Source: Alcaligenaceae bacterium
GTDB taxonomy: Bacteria > Pseudomonadota > Gammaproteobacteria > Burkholderiales > Burkholderiaceae_B
Direction: 5' to 3'
DNA: 64,000 nt
Assembly (NCBI GenBank): GCA_013416435.1
Contig: JACCEN010000007.1
Location: 1 to 64,000 of the forward strand
Shown: piece after piece, positions 49,966 through 59,300 of the stretch
How the letters are laid out: each line of letters begins with the position of its first letter
Numbering within the stretch: the stretch's first letter is position 1
The notes under the pieces: model-generated
What the model was told of the DNA's origin: nothing
What the model saw: the letters and a program-made list of their open reading frames with translations, nothing else
The model's database searches: none
Program-made: the position numbers and the translations under genes

Positions 49966-50099
49966 GGGGTCAGACCCCGTACGGGGTCTGACCCCGAAGC
50001 CTCCGGGCCGGCAGCACAGGGTCGGACCCCGTGTGCGGTCCGACCCCAGCGTCTCGGGGCTAGCGTTCCGGGGTCAGACCCCGCATGGGGTCTGACCCC
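49966..50099. repeat. Palindromic GGGGTCNGACCCC repeats, cluster D (ahpC upstream region and risS 3' end)
   Basis: Copies lie at 49966-49995 (spacer GTAC), 50018-50047 (G/C-centred units, slightly decayed outer ends) and 50070-50099 (spacer GCAT). The last copy is fully inside the risS coding region and encodes its C-terminal GSDPMRGLTP. The first two lie between risS and ahpC, both read leftward. Confidence 0.92.
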
Positions 50100-51472
50100 A
50101 CGTTCCGGATGCGGACCTTGGGAATCTCGATGCGGGCAAGGAGGCCGCCTGGCGGCTCGGAAATGAGTTCCAGCTGGCCGCCCACCTGGCCAAGCAGGCG
50201 TTCCACGATGGCCAGGCCCAGGCCCGCGCCGCTGACGCCGGTGCGGGCTGACTCGCCTCGAGAAAAAGGACGCAGGAGCCGGTGCACGTCAGTCGATGCG
50301 ATGCCGGTGCCCTGATCCTTGACTTCGATGGCGAGAATATTGCCCTGCTGCTTGGCCGACAGGGCGATGCGGGCTTTGCCGTCGGATGGGCTGCGGCCGT
50401 AGCGACGCGCGTTCTCGAGCAGGTTGCCAACGATGCGCTTGAGGTCGTGGGCGTTGATTTTGGCATAGAGGTTGGGCTCTATGGACGCGGTGAGTTCGCC
50501 CCCCAGGGATTCCGTGTGGCTGCGTTCACGCTCATACAGGTCTTGCAGAACCGACGAGATGTCCGTGCCCTGTTCGGGCACCACGCCGGCCGGCCGGGCG
50601 TATTCCATCAGTTGGCCGATGCTGTGGTCGATCTGCCCCAAGTCTTCGTCGATCGCCTGGCGTGTTTCCTCGGAGACATCGCTCATCTCGATCTCCAGCC
50701 GCATGCGTGCCAGCGGAGTTCGCAAGTCGTGGGAAATGCCGGCCAGCATGATTTCGCGATCGGCTTCGGTCTGGCGTATGTCACGCGCCATGCGGTTGAA
50801 GGCGATGTTCATGTCGCGAATCTCGGCCGGACCTTTTTCGGGCAGTGGGGAAGGCGTTTCCCCGCGAGCCAGTTGCTGCGCGACCTTGGCCAACTGCGCA
50901 AGGGGGCGATTGACGAAGCGGACGCTGACGGCCGCGCCGATGAGCGCCAGCAGCAGGGCGGTAAGGCCCCAGCCCAGCCATTCCGCGCCCGCGGTCAGCC
51001 CCAGTTGCTCACGATCGAATACCAGCCAATATTGATCGTTGTTGATTTCGAAGCTGACCCAGACGCCGGGGGTCTGGTTCACCGACCACATGACCAGGGT
51101 TTCGGGGCCCAGCCTTTCCTTGATGTCGTGCGCGACGTGCTTCCAATAATTCGAGCTGGGCAGCCCTTCCAGAACATCAGTGGGTTCGTGGGGCTGGACG
51201 CGGAGGCTTTCTTTGGTGGCCAGGTCCAAGAGCAGGGCGGGCCGCACGCTGGTAGGCGCGTAAATGAGGGCCGAACGCGTGATGCTGACGGCGGTCGTGA
51301 CGCGCTGCGCCATCTGTGCGGCGCGCGGCCCTTCTTCCATGCTGAAAAAAACCTGCAGCCAGGCGCCCAGGCTGACCAGCATCAGCCCCGCCAGGAGCAG
51401 GAATGACCGGCTGAACAAGCCTAGGCGGAGACGCGATGTTTTCTTGCTGCGAGCCTTCTGCGGGGGAGACAT
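50060..51472 (-). CDS. risS: Sensor histidine kinase RisS (EnvZ-like)
   Basis: This 470-residue inner-membrane kinase pairs with RisA. Membrane helices lie at about 22-44 and 164-185, with a periplasmic domain between, a HAMP domain (FVNRPLAQLAKVAQQLARGE), the H-box AGISHDLRTPLARM with His248, and an ATPase domain with NLLENARRYG, KDQGTGI and SGAGLGLAIVERL. The family-like part ends at IEIPKV. The last 13 residues (VGSDPMRGLTPER) come from a palindromic repeat that has replaced or extended the native C-terminus. Most of the ATPase domain is intact, so activity is likely kept. Confidence 0.9.
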   Translation of the reverse strand: MSPPQKARSKKTSRLRLGLFSRSFLLLAGLMLVSLGAWLQVFFSMEEGPRAAQMAQRVTTAVSITRSALIYAPTSVRPALLLDLATKESLRVQPHEPTDVLEGLPSSNYWKHVAHDIKERLGPETLVMWSVNQTPGVWVSFEINNDQYWLVFDREQLGLTAGAEWLGWGLTALLLALIGAAVSVRFVNRPLAQLAKVAQQLARGETPSPLPEKGPAEIRDMNIAFNRMARDIRQTEADREIMLAGISHDLRTPLARMRLEIEMSDVSEETRQAIDEDLGQIDHSIGQLMEYARPAGVVPEQGTDISSVLQDLYERERSHTESLGGELTASIEPNLYAKINAHDLKRIVGNLLENARRYGRSPSDGKARIALSAKQQGNILAIEVKDQGTGIASTDVHRLLRPFSRGESARTGVSGAGLGLAIVERLLGQVGGQLELISEPPGGLLARIEIPKVRIRNVGSDPMRGLTPER

Positions 51473-51520
51473 ATCCGATCGAGGGTATCACGCCCGCTGT
51501 GTGCCAGTGAGCGCTGTGTG

Positions 51521-52255
51521 TCAGTGGCCGCCGTCCGGCACGAACACGTAGCCCAGTCCCCAGACGGTCTGGATGAACACCGGCTTGGAAGGATTGGGCT
51601 CGACCAGCTTGCGCAGGCGGGAAATCTGCACGTCCAGGCTGCGGTCAAAGGCTTCGTACTCCCGGCCGCGCGCGAGTTCCATCAGCTTGTCACGGGACAG
51701 GGGTATCTTGGGATGACGGGCAAATACCTTCAGGACGGAGAATTCGCCGGTGGTGATGGGAACCTGCTCGTTGTTCTTGGTGAGCGTACGGGTGGAAAGA
51801 TTGAGTACATAGGGACCGAATTCGATGGACTCGTTTTCCTGGCTGGGTGCGCCCGGATGCTCTTCGGTGCCGCGGCGGCGCAAAATGGCATTGACGCGCG
51901 CAAGGAGCTCCCGCGGATTGAACGGTTTGGAAAGATAGTCGTCGGCACCCATTTCCAGGCCAACGATGCGGTCGATTTCCTCGGCCTTGGCGGTCAGGAT
52001 GATGATGGGGGTGTTGTCGTGCCCGCCTCGAAGGCGGCGACAGATCGACAGCCCGTCTTCACCCGGCAACATCAGGTCGAGTACCAGCAAGTCGAAGTGC
52101 TCGCGCTGCCACAATTTGCCCATTTCCTTGGCATCTTCGGCTACGAAAACATTAAAACCCTGCTCCGAAAGATAGCGTCGCAGCAAATCGCGTAAGCGAG
52201 GATCGTCGTCAACGACGAGGATTTTGCGAGATAGAGATTGGTTTTGTGTGTTCAT
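51521..52255 (-). CDS. risA: Response regulator RisA (OmpR family)
   Basis: This 244-residue OmpR/PhoB regulator has ILVVDDDPRLRDLLRRYL (acidic pocket), phosphoacceptor Asp60 in LLVLDLMLPGEDG, TAKAEE and KPFNPRELLARV. The winged helix includes RSLDVQISRLRKLVE and VWGLGYVFVPDG. It closely resembles Bordetella RisA and enterobacterial OmpR. The kinase gene follows 48 bp downstream. It probably controls envelope, motility and stress genes. It is divergent from tsaB-rimI across a 281-bp AT-rich gap. Confidence 0.93.
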   Translation of the reverse strand: MNTQNQSLSRKILVVDDDPRLRDLLRRYLSEQGFNVFVAEDAKEMGKLWQREHFDLLVLDLMLPGEDGLSICRRLRGGHDNTPIIILTAKAEEIDRIVGLEMGADDYLSKPFNPRELLARVNAILRRRGTEEHPGAPSQENESIEFGPYVLNLSTRTLTKNNEQVPITTGEFSVLKVFARHPKIPLSRDKLMELARGREYEAFDRSLDVQISRLRKLVEPNPSKPVFIQTVWGLGYVFVPDGGH

Positions 52256-52536
52256 GGGGAAAATGTAACAGGGTGGAGTTAAGCCGTACAGGGGTCTGTA
52301 GCAAGATATTACACATTAAGCGTATAGTAGAAATTGCAATTACATTCCCTTCGGGCACACGGAACCCAATAGGAACTGTATCGCTTGGATGTTTGGCAGT
52401 CTCCTTCTGGTTCTCTGTTCTTTTTGGTCGCTGCAAATTCATTTTATCCGCTTGCCGACGCAAGCGATACTATTTTAGGGCGGGCCGCTCGTGATTGTCC
52501 GTCCGACATTTGCCGTAGACAGTAAAATGGGCGGCT

Positions 52537-53775
52537 ATGACAGTCCATATCCTTGCTCTAGAAACCTCTTCGAGCGTCTGCGGGGTGGCCCTGCTCTCGT
52601 GCTCCGACGACGCGCTGCGGGTGTTCATCCAAGAGCACGACGCGACCGGCGAGCACGCCGAACGCCTGCTCCCCATGGCCGAGGGTGTCATGCGTGAAGC
52701 CGGCATCGACAGGGCGCAGTTGTCGGGGGTCGCTTTCGGGCAAGGGCCCGGCGGCTTTACGGGCCTGCGCGTGGCCTGTGGCGTGGCGCAAGGCATCGCC
52801 TATGCACTCGGCGTTCCCGTCGTGCCGATTGTTTCGCTCCTGGCCGTGGCCGAGCGCGACCGGAACAGGCAGGCGCAGGCCGGTGCCGTCCGGGTCGTCG
52901 TTCAGGATGCGCGCATGGGCGAGGTATATCTGGGTGCCTACCAAGACCGCGTGGCGGGCACGGCCGTCCAGTGGGAAACCTTGCAAGCTCCTGTGCTGCT
53001 CGATGCGGCCGACGTCGGCCCCTGGCTGAGCCAGGCATGGCCGGAATGGACATCAACCGGGCATCGTCCTCCTGTACTGAGGCTCGTGGGAGACGCCCTG
53101 GACGCATATCCCGATCTCCGGCTCATCCGATTGGACGGAATTGACACCGAGGCCGGCGACGCGTTGCGCGCGGACGCCGCAGCCATCGCGAGCCTGGCGC
53201 TCCAAGCATGGCGAGATGGCGCAACTTTGGCGCCGGATCACGCCATGCCCCTATATGTCCGAGACAAGGTTGCCTATACGACGCGCGAGCGTGAGTCGGG
53301 CGCCGGAGGCAATCCGCGCGCCGAAGGCTTTCCGATACGCATTGAGCCCATGCTGCCGGAACATCTGGACGACGTCGCCGAAATCGAGAGCCGGGTGCAG
53401 TCGTTTCCCTGGAGCCGGCGCAACTTCCAGGACGGCCTGGACGCGGGCTACGCCGCGTATGTGGCCCGGCAGGCCGGGCGGACGGTAGGCTTCTACATGG
53501 CCATGTTTGCGCCTGATGTCGCGCATGTGCTGGTCATTGCCGTGGCGCCCGAGCAGCAGAAAAAAGGAATCGGCGGCCGTTTACTGAACCATTGCGAACA
53601 AATGGCCCGCTCTAAGCAGTTGCCGGCCATCATTCTCGAGGTTCGGCCTTCGAACGGCAACGCGCTGGCATTCTATCGGCATGGAGGCTATCAGCCGCTG
53701 TCCACCCGGCGGGACTATTATCCCGCCGCCGACGGCAGGCGCGAAGACGCCTGCATCATGCAGAAAGCATTATGA
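52537..53775 (+). CDS. tsaB-rimI: Fusion of t6A factor TsaB and ribosomal-protein alanine acetyltransferase RimI
   Basis: One 412-residue frame holds two proteins that are usually separate. Residues 1-235 are TsaB (ILALETSSSVCGVALL, GPGGFTGLRVACGVAQGIAY, VQDARMGEVYLG), the dimerisation partner of TsaD in tRNA t6A37 synthesis. After a linker (about 236-270), residues 271-412 are a GNAT domain of the RimI type: IRIEPMLPEHLDDVAEIE, FPWSRRNFQDGL, VIAVAPEQQKKGIGGRLL (acetyl-CoA loop), EVRPSNGNALAFYRHGGY. No stop or frameshift separates them. It overlaps the uracil-DNA glycosylase gene by 4 bp. Confidence 0.93.
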   Translation: MTVHILALETSSSVCGVALLSCSDDALRVFIQEHDATGEHAERLLPMAEGVMREAGIDRAQLSGVAFGQGPGGFTGLRVACGVAQGIAYALGVPVVPIVSLLAVAERDRNRQAQAGAVRVVVQDARMGEVYLGAYQDRVAGTAVQWETLQAPVLLDAADVGPWLSQAWPEWTSTGHRPPVLRLVGDALDAYPDLRLIRLDGIDTEAGDALRADAAAIASLALQAWRDGATLAPDHAMPLYVRDKVAYTTRERESGAGGNPRAEGFPIRIEPMLPEHLDDVAEIESRVQSFPWSRRNFQDGLDAGYAAYVARQAGRTVGFYMAMFAPDVAHVLVIAVAPEQQKKGIGGRLLNHCEQMARSKQLPAIILEVRPSNGNALAFYRHGGYQPLSTRRDYYPAADGRREDACIMQKAL

Positions 53776-54680
53776 ACGCGCCCGAACTGACCCGCGTCCA
53801 GATTGCATGGCTCCAGGAGATCGGTATCGATCGCCGCATGCTGGCGCATTACGTCGCGCAAGGCGAATTCGGCGATCCCGGCACGGCTCCCGTTCGACAG
53901 GGTGCAGCGGCGCCAGGCGGGCCGGACATCGCCGCTCCGGCCGCCGATGCGCCGTCCCGTGGCATACGGCCTTCGGCCCAGACGCCTCCCTCCAGGCGGG
54001 CACCGCAGGCTGCGGCGCCTGCGGCCGAAACACCACCGGTCAGGGCCGAGGTCGCGGGCGACTGGGATGGCTTGCGCGAGCAAGTCGTGTCATGCCAGGG
54101 CTGCGCGCTCCATAGTGTCCGGGGTCGCGCGGTCTTTGGTTCGGGAGACGTCCAGGCGCCGCAGCTGATGGTGATCGGCGAGGCGCCCGGCGGCTCCGAT
54201 GATCGAGCCGGGCTGCCATTCCAGGGCAAGGCGGGCATTCTTTTGCAGGCCATGCTCGCGGCGGCCGGCCTCGACGGCGCAACGGCCTTCTACACGAACC
54301 TGGTCAAGTGCCGCCCTTTGGGCAACCGGCCGCCCACCGCTGAAGAAGTGCAGGCTTGCATGCCTTACCTGCAGCGCCAGATCTCGCTGGCAAAGCCGCG
54401 CCATATCCTGGCCCTGGGCAAGTGGGCCGCTCAAGCGCTGCTGGGCGCTGAAGGAGAATTGGACGCGCAGCGCGGCGCGGTGCACGTTATTCGCAGTGAA
54501 ACAGGCGAGGAAACCAGCGTGGTCGTAAGCTACCATCCCGCCGCGCTGCTGCTGCGGCCTCAGCACAAGGCCGATGCCTGGCGAGACCTGGCATTGCTGC
54601 GCTCGCTCGTGCGGGAGGCGGAGGGGTCAGACCCCGTGGCGAAAAAGGGGTCAGACCCCATTCGGGGTCTGACCCCATAA
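53772..54680 (+). CDS. Family-4 uracil-DNA glycosylase, C-terminus extended by repeat
   Basis: This 302-residue iron-sulfur UDG removes uracil from DNA. The catalytic core starts near residue 100 with CQGCALHSVRG, then VIGEAPGGSDDRAGLPFQGK (active-site GEAPG), FYTNLVKCRP, and SYHPAALLLRP. The cysteines in CQGC, KCRP and ACMPYL are placed to bind [4Fe-4S]. The first 95 residues are a Pro/Ala-rich extension. The final 20 residues (GSDPVAKKGSDPIRGLTP) are translated from palindromic repeats; the family-like part ends at LVREAE. It follows tsaB-rimI with ATGA overlap. Confidence 0.9.
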   Translation: MNAPELTRVQIAWLQEIGIDRRMLAHYVAQGEFGDPGTAPVRQGAAAPGGPDIAAPAADAPSRGIRPSAQTPPSRRAPQAAAPAAETPPVRAEVAGDWDGLREQVVSCQGCALHSVRGRAVFGSGDVQAPQLMVIGEAPGGSDDRAGLPFQGKAGILLQAMLAAAGLDGATAFYTNLVKCRPLGNRPPTAEEVQACMPYLQRQISLAKPRHILALGKWAAQALLGAEGELDAQRGAVHVIRSETGEETSVVVSYHPAALLLRPQHKADAWRDLALLRSLVREAEGSDPVAKKGSDPIRGLTP

Positions 54681-54720
54681 ATTCGCCCGAGGGGTCAGAC
54701 CCCATTCGGGGTCTGACCCC
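54623..54720. repeat. Palindromic GGGGTCNGACCCC repeats, cluster E (udg/lplT convergent end)
   Basis: A single unit lies at 54623-54635. Full copies lie at 54647-54676 and 54691-54720, both with spacer ATTC. The first two lie in the uracil-DNA glycosylase coding end; the third lies in the 46-bp gap before the convergent lplT gene. Confidence 0.93.
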
Positions 54721-54726
54721 AAGCCC

Positions 54727-56034
54727 CTACGGTTTCAGGGCTTGGCCATGGCCGTGCTGGCCGATGGTGCTTTCCAGATTCGGATTTGCCCGGTGGTTGA
54801 TGCGGTTCCAGCGGATGAAAATCAGCATCAGCGTCGCGACCAGCACGCCGAAGATGACGATGATCACATTGATGGGCAGGTTGAGCCATAGCATCAGGCT
54901 GTAGATCGCGAGCATCAGAAGGATGTTCAATTGCTCGTTGAAGTTCTGCACGGCAATGGAATGCCCCGCGGAAAGCAGTACGTGGCCGCGATGCTGCAAG
55001 AGCGCGTTCATTGGTACGACGAAAAATCCCGACAGTGCTCCAACCAGCAGCAATACGCCGTAAACTTCCCAGGTTTCGCGAACGATGGGCATCAGCATGA
55101 CGGCAAAGCCCATGACCACCCCGACCGGCAATACCGATAATGCCCGTTTCAGCGGCACGCGGCCTGCCAGTATGGAACCAAAGACGGTGCCCACCGCCGC
55201 GATGCCCATAAGGACTGAAGCCTGATCCAGGCGATAGCCCAGATGCTGCGCGCCCCATTCAATGACGATGAACTGCAGGGTAGCTCCGGCGCCCCAGAAC
55301 AAAGTGGTGACGGCCAAGGAAATCTGGCCCAGCTTGTCATGCCACAGAATGCTGACATACCCGCCGAACGTTCTGATGAGCTTGATGGGATTGGTCTGTT
55401 GCTTGGGATAGCGGACGTTGGTCAGCGGTATGAGGAGATTGGTGCCGGCCGCCATCAGGTACACGAAGGCGATCATGAAAATGGCCGCTTCGGCCCGTGT
55501 CTGCGCGAACTGCGCAATCCCCGAGTGCGCAAGCAGCATGTCGGACACCGACGGGTGGATGAGGATACCGCCGAGTACCGTGCCGATGATGATGGACAGC
55601 ACAGTGAGCCCTTCGATCCAGCTGTTTCCCTTCACCAGCAAATGAGGCGGCAGCATTTCGGTGACGATGCCGTATTTTGCGGGCGAGTAGGCGGCGGCGC
55701 CGATGCCGACCAAGGTGTACGCACAGAAGACGAGTATCAATTGCGAATGATGATCCGAACCCAGCGTCTGGTAGCTGAACATCAGCAGGCAGCCGCTGAT
55801 CTTGATGGCGTTGGTGATGAACATCACTCGCCCCTTCGGGAAGGAGTCGGCGAATGCCCCGACGAAAGCGGCCAGCACCACATAGGCAAGCGCGAACCAC
55901 CATTTCATCATGGGCGCCATCCAGTCGGGACCTTGCAGATCGGCGATCAGCGCAATAGCGGCAATCAATAGCGCATTGTCGGCGACAGACGAAAGCGCCT
56001 GGGCGATCATGACCAGATAGAAGCCTTTTTTCAA
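54727..56034 (-). CDS. lplT: Lysophospholipid transporter LplT (MFS)
   Basis: This 435-residue, 12-helix transporter flips lysophospholipids inward for re-acylation. GFYLVMIAQALSSVADNALL is the LplT N-terminus with its conserved Asp, followed by FVGAFADSFPKGRVMF, YSPAKYGIVTEMLPP and GNSWIEGLTVLSIIIG. The usual partner, acyltransferase Aas, is not beside it. It is convergent with the glycosylase gene and divergent from smc across 290 bp. Confidence 0.92.
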   Translation of the reverse strand: MKKGFYLVMIAQALSSVADNALLIAAIALIADLQGPDWMAPMMKWWFALAYVVLAAFVGAFADSFPKGRVMFITNAIKISGCLLMFSYQTLGSDHHSQLILVFCAYTLVGIGAAAYSPAKYGIVTEMLPPHLLVKGNSWIEGLTVLSIIIGTVLGGILIHPSVSDMLLAHSGIAQFAQTRAEAAIFMIAFVYLMAAGTNLLIPLTNVRYPKQQTNPIKLIRTFGGYVSILWHDKLGQISLAVTTLFWGAGATLQFIVIEWGAQHLGYRLDQASVLMGIAAVGTVFGSILAGRVPLKRALSVLPVGVVMGFAVMLMPIVRETWEVYGVLLLVGALSGFFVVPMNALLQHRGHVLLSAGHSIAVQNFNEQLNILLMLAIYSLMLWLNLPINVIIVIFGVLVATLMLIFIRWNRINHRANPNLESTIGQHGHGQALKP

Positions 56035-56324
56035 AGCGAAATCCCTGTTTGTTTGGCGGGGCGAGGTTCAAGAACTGTTGGACAAGTCGTCGCTCGCTTT
56101 ATCCACAGCTTCTTTATGCAAATAGCAAAAAAATGTTATCGAGTATAGCGTCGGCTCAAGGCCCTGACGAAAAATAATAGCGTAGTTTCGTTCTCACATA
56201 GGAGCGGGGACCGGAGGGTGCGTTATCATACGAGCCGGTTACCTGCCAGTATGGCCGCCTTTTTTTCATTGAATGCCTGTTTCTGCGAATACAGGCCATC
56301 GCCTTAATTTATTGATCGCTTACT

Positions 56325-59300
56325 GTGCGCCTGACCCAGATAAAACTCGCTGGTTTCAAATCGTTCGTCGAGCCGACCATCATTCCCACACCCAGTCAGT
56401 TGGTGGGCGTCGTAGGCCCCAATGGCTGCGGAAAGTCCAACATCATCGATGCGGTGCGATGGGTGCTGGGCGAAACCCGGGCTTCCGAATTGCGCGGCGA
56501 ATCCATGCAGGACGTAATTTTCAATGGATCGGGCAATCGCAAGCCCGCGGCCCGGGCGTCGGTCGAGCTGGTGTTCGACAACTCCGAAGGCCGCGCGGCC
56601 GGGCAATGGAGCACGTATTCCGAAATTGCCGTGCGGCGCGTGCTGACCCGGGACGGGACCAGCAGCTATCTGGTGAACAATCAGCAGGTGCGGCGGCGCG
56701 ACATCCACGATATCTTCCTGGGAACGGGTCTCGGGTCGCGCGGCTATGCGATCATCGGCCAGGGCATGATCAATCGCCTGATCGAGGCCCGCCCCGAAGA
56801 ACTGCGTGTTTTCCTTGAAGAGGCGGCCGGCGTTTCACGCTACAAGGAAAGGCGGCGGGAGACCGAGAACCGGCTGTCCGACACGCGCGAGAACCTGACC
56901 CGGGTTGAAGACATCCTTCGCGAACTGGGCAGTCAGCTGGAAAAGCTCGAAACCCAGGCCGAGGTCGCAAAGCGATATCGCGAGCTGCAGGCGGACGGCG
57001 AGCTCAAGCAGCACGCCTTGTGGCTGATGAAGGAAAGCAACGCCAAAGAAGATCAGCGCGCCAAGTTCGTGGCCATCGAACAGGCGCAGACCGAGCTCGA
57101 GGCTTCCATGGCGGGATTGCGCGCAGGCGAATCCACGCTCGAGTCCCGGCGCCAGGCCCACTACGCGGCCAGCGACGCCGTGCATGCCGCACAGGGCCAG
57201 TTGTACGAGGCGGGTGCGCAGGTCAGCCGGCTGGAAGCGGAGATCAGGCACGTGGTCGACTCGCGCAATCGCGTGCAGGCGCGCCGTGCGCAACTGCAAG
57301 AACAGTTGCAGGAGTGGGCCGATCAGCAGGCCCACTGCGCCGAACAAATCGCCCAGGCGGAAGCCGATCTCGAAGCCGCGGCCGCGCGCACGGAAGAGTC
57401 CCGCGCCCGGGCCGAACAGGCCCAGATGCAATTGCCGGACGTCGAAAGCCGCGTCCGCGGCGCAGCGACGGCGCGCGATGAAATGCGAAGCGCGCTTGCC
57501 GCGCTCGAACAGCAGCTTGCGCTGGTAGCGCAGGCTCAGCGCGATGCCGACCGCCAGTTGCAAGCGCTGGAAAGCCGGCAGGAGCGCCTGGAGCAAGAAC
57601 TGCGCGATCTCAACGCTCCGGATCCCGCCAATATCGAGCGCCTGGCGGGCGACGGCGCCGCGATGCAGGAACAGCTGGCAGAAGCGCAGGCGCAGCTTGC
57701 CGAGCTTGAAGAGCGCCTGCCCGAGCTGGACGATAAGCGGCGCGCCGCCCAAAGCGCGGCACACGAAGAAGCGCAGGCGATGGCTCGGCTGGATGCGCGT
57801 CTGACTGCGTTGACCAAGCTGCAGGATGATGTGCAGAAACAGGGAGCGCTGGAACCCTGGCTGGCGCATCATGAGCTGGATCGCCTGGGTCGGCTGTGGC
57901 AAAAGCTCAGCATCCAGCCAGGCTGGGAAACCGCGCTGGAAGCGGTCTTGCGCGAGCGCATGGCTGGACTCGAACTGCGCAGGCTCGAACATGCCAGCGC
58001 ATTCGCAGCAGACGCGCCGCCGGCCAGGCTTGCGTTCTATCAGTTGCCCGGCGTCCAGGCGCCCGATGCCGCAGTGCCGGGCCTCCAGGGCCTGAGCAGC
58101 CTGCTGCGCATCAGCGATCCGGAACTCAGGACTTTGCTCAACGACTGGCTGAAGGGCGTCTACGTCACTGACGATCTTGGCAAAGCGCTGAGCCTGCGCG
58201 GCGAACTGCCGCCCGGCGCGATGTATGTGGTTCGGGAAGGCCATCTGGTCGATCACCACAGCCTGCGCTTCTATGCACCCGATTCCGAGCAGTCGGGGCT
58301 GCTTGCGCGTCAGCAGGAAATCGAAAATCTGCAGCGCGATGTCAAGGCACGGCAGTTGATCGCCGATCAGGCCGTCGCCGCGGTCGCGCAAGCGGAAAGC
58401 GCATGGCAGCAGGTATCGCAGGCGCTCGGTCCGGCGCGCCAGCGCGCCGCGGAGCTTACCCGGCGCCTGCATGACATCCAGCTCGAACATTCCCGTCTCA
58501 AGCAGCAGGCCGAGCAGTCCGAAGAGCGGGCGGCGCGCCTGCGCGAGGATCTGGCCGAGATCGCTGCCCAATCCGAGGAGTTGCGCGCTGACAGGGAAGA
58601 GGCGGAAGTGCGGTTCGAAGAGCTGGATCTCCAGCTCGCGGAGCACCAATCGCGATTCTCGGACGCGGAAATATCCGGCGAAGCCTTGCAGCAAGAGGCG
58701 GAAGGAGCCAGGCAGCAAATGCGCGACCTGGAACGGGCGGTACACGAATCCGAATACACCGAACGAGCATTGCAGACCCGTATCGCCGACCTGAAGCGCA
58801 ATCTGCAACTGGCGGCGGACCAGGCCCAGCGTGCGTCGGCGGAAATGGAAGGCCTGCAGGGCGAGCTCTTCGAACTGGACGCCTCGGCATCGCAGGCCGG
58901 CCTGCAGGAAGCCCTGGAGGTCAGGGCCGAGCGCGAGGAATCCTTGCGCCTGGCCCGCATCGAGCTGGACAACCTTGCCGCCATGCTGCGCAGCGCCGAC
59001 GAGGAGCGTATTGCATTGGAGCGATCGCTCGAGCCCCGGCGTGCCCGCATCATGGAACTTCAGCTGCAGGAGCAGGCGGCGCGGCTGGCCGTTGAACAGT
59101 TCGCCGAGCAGCTCGATGCACATCAAGTCGATCGCGCAGGCCTGCAGCAGATGCTCGGGCAGAAGCCGGAGGAATGGCGCCGCACCGGCTGGCTGCAATC
59201 GGAGGTGCAAAGGATATCCCGTGCCATCGACGGCCTGGGCTCGGTCAACCTCGCCGCGCTGGATGAGCTATTGGCCGCGCGCGAGCGTAAAGGCTTCCTG

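Noticed and set aside
56835-59210. 791-codon open frame on the minus strand opposite smc
   Set aside because: It is the antisense shadow of a strongly conserved GC-rich gene. Its translation shows no domain, and smc is certain.
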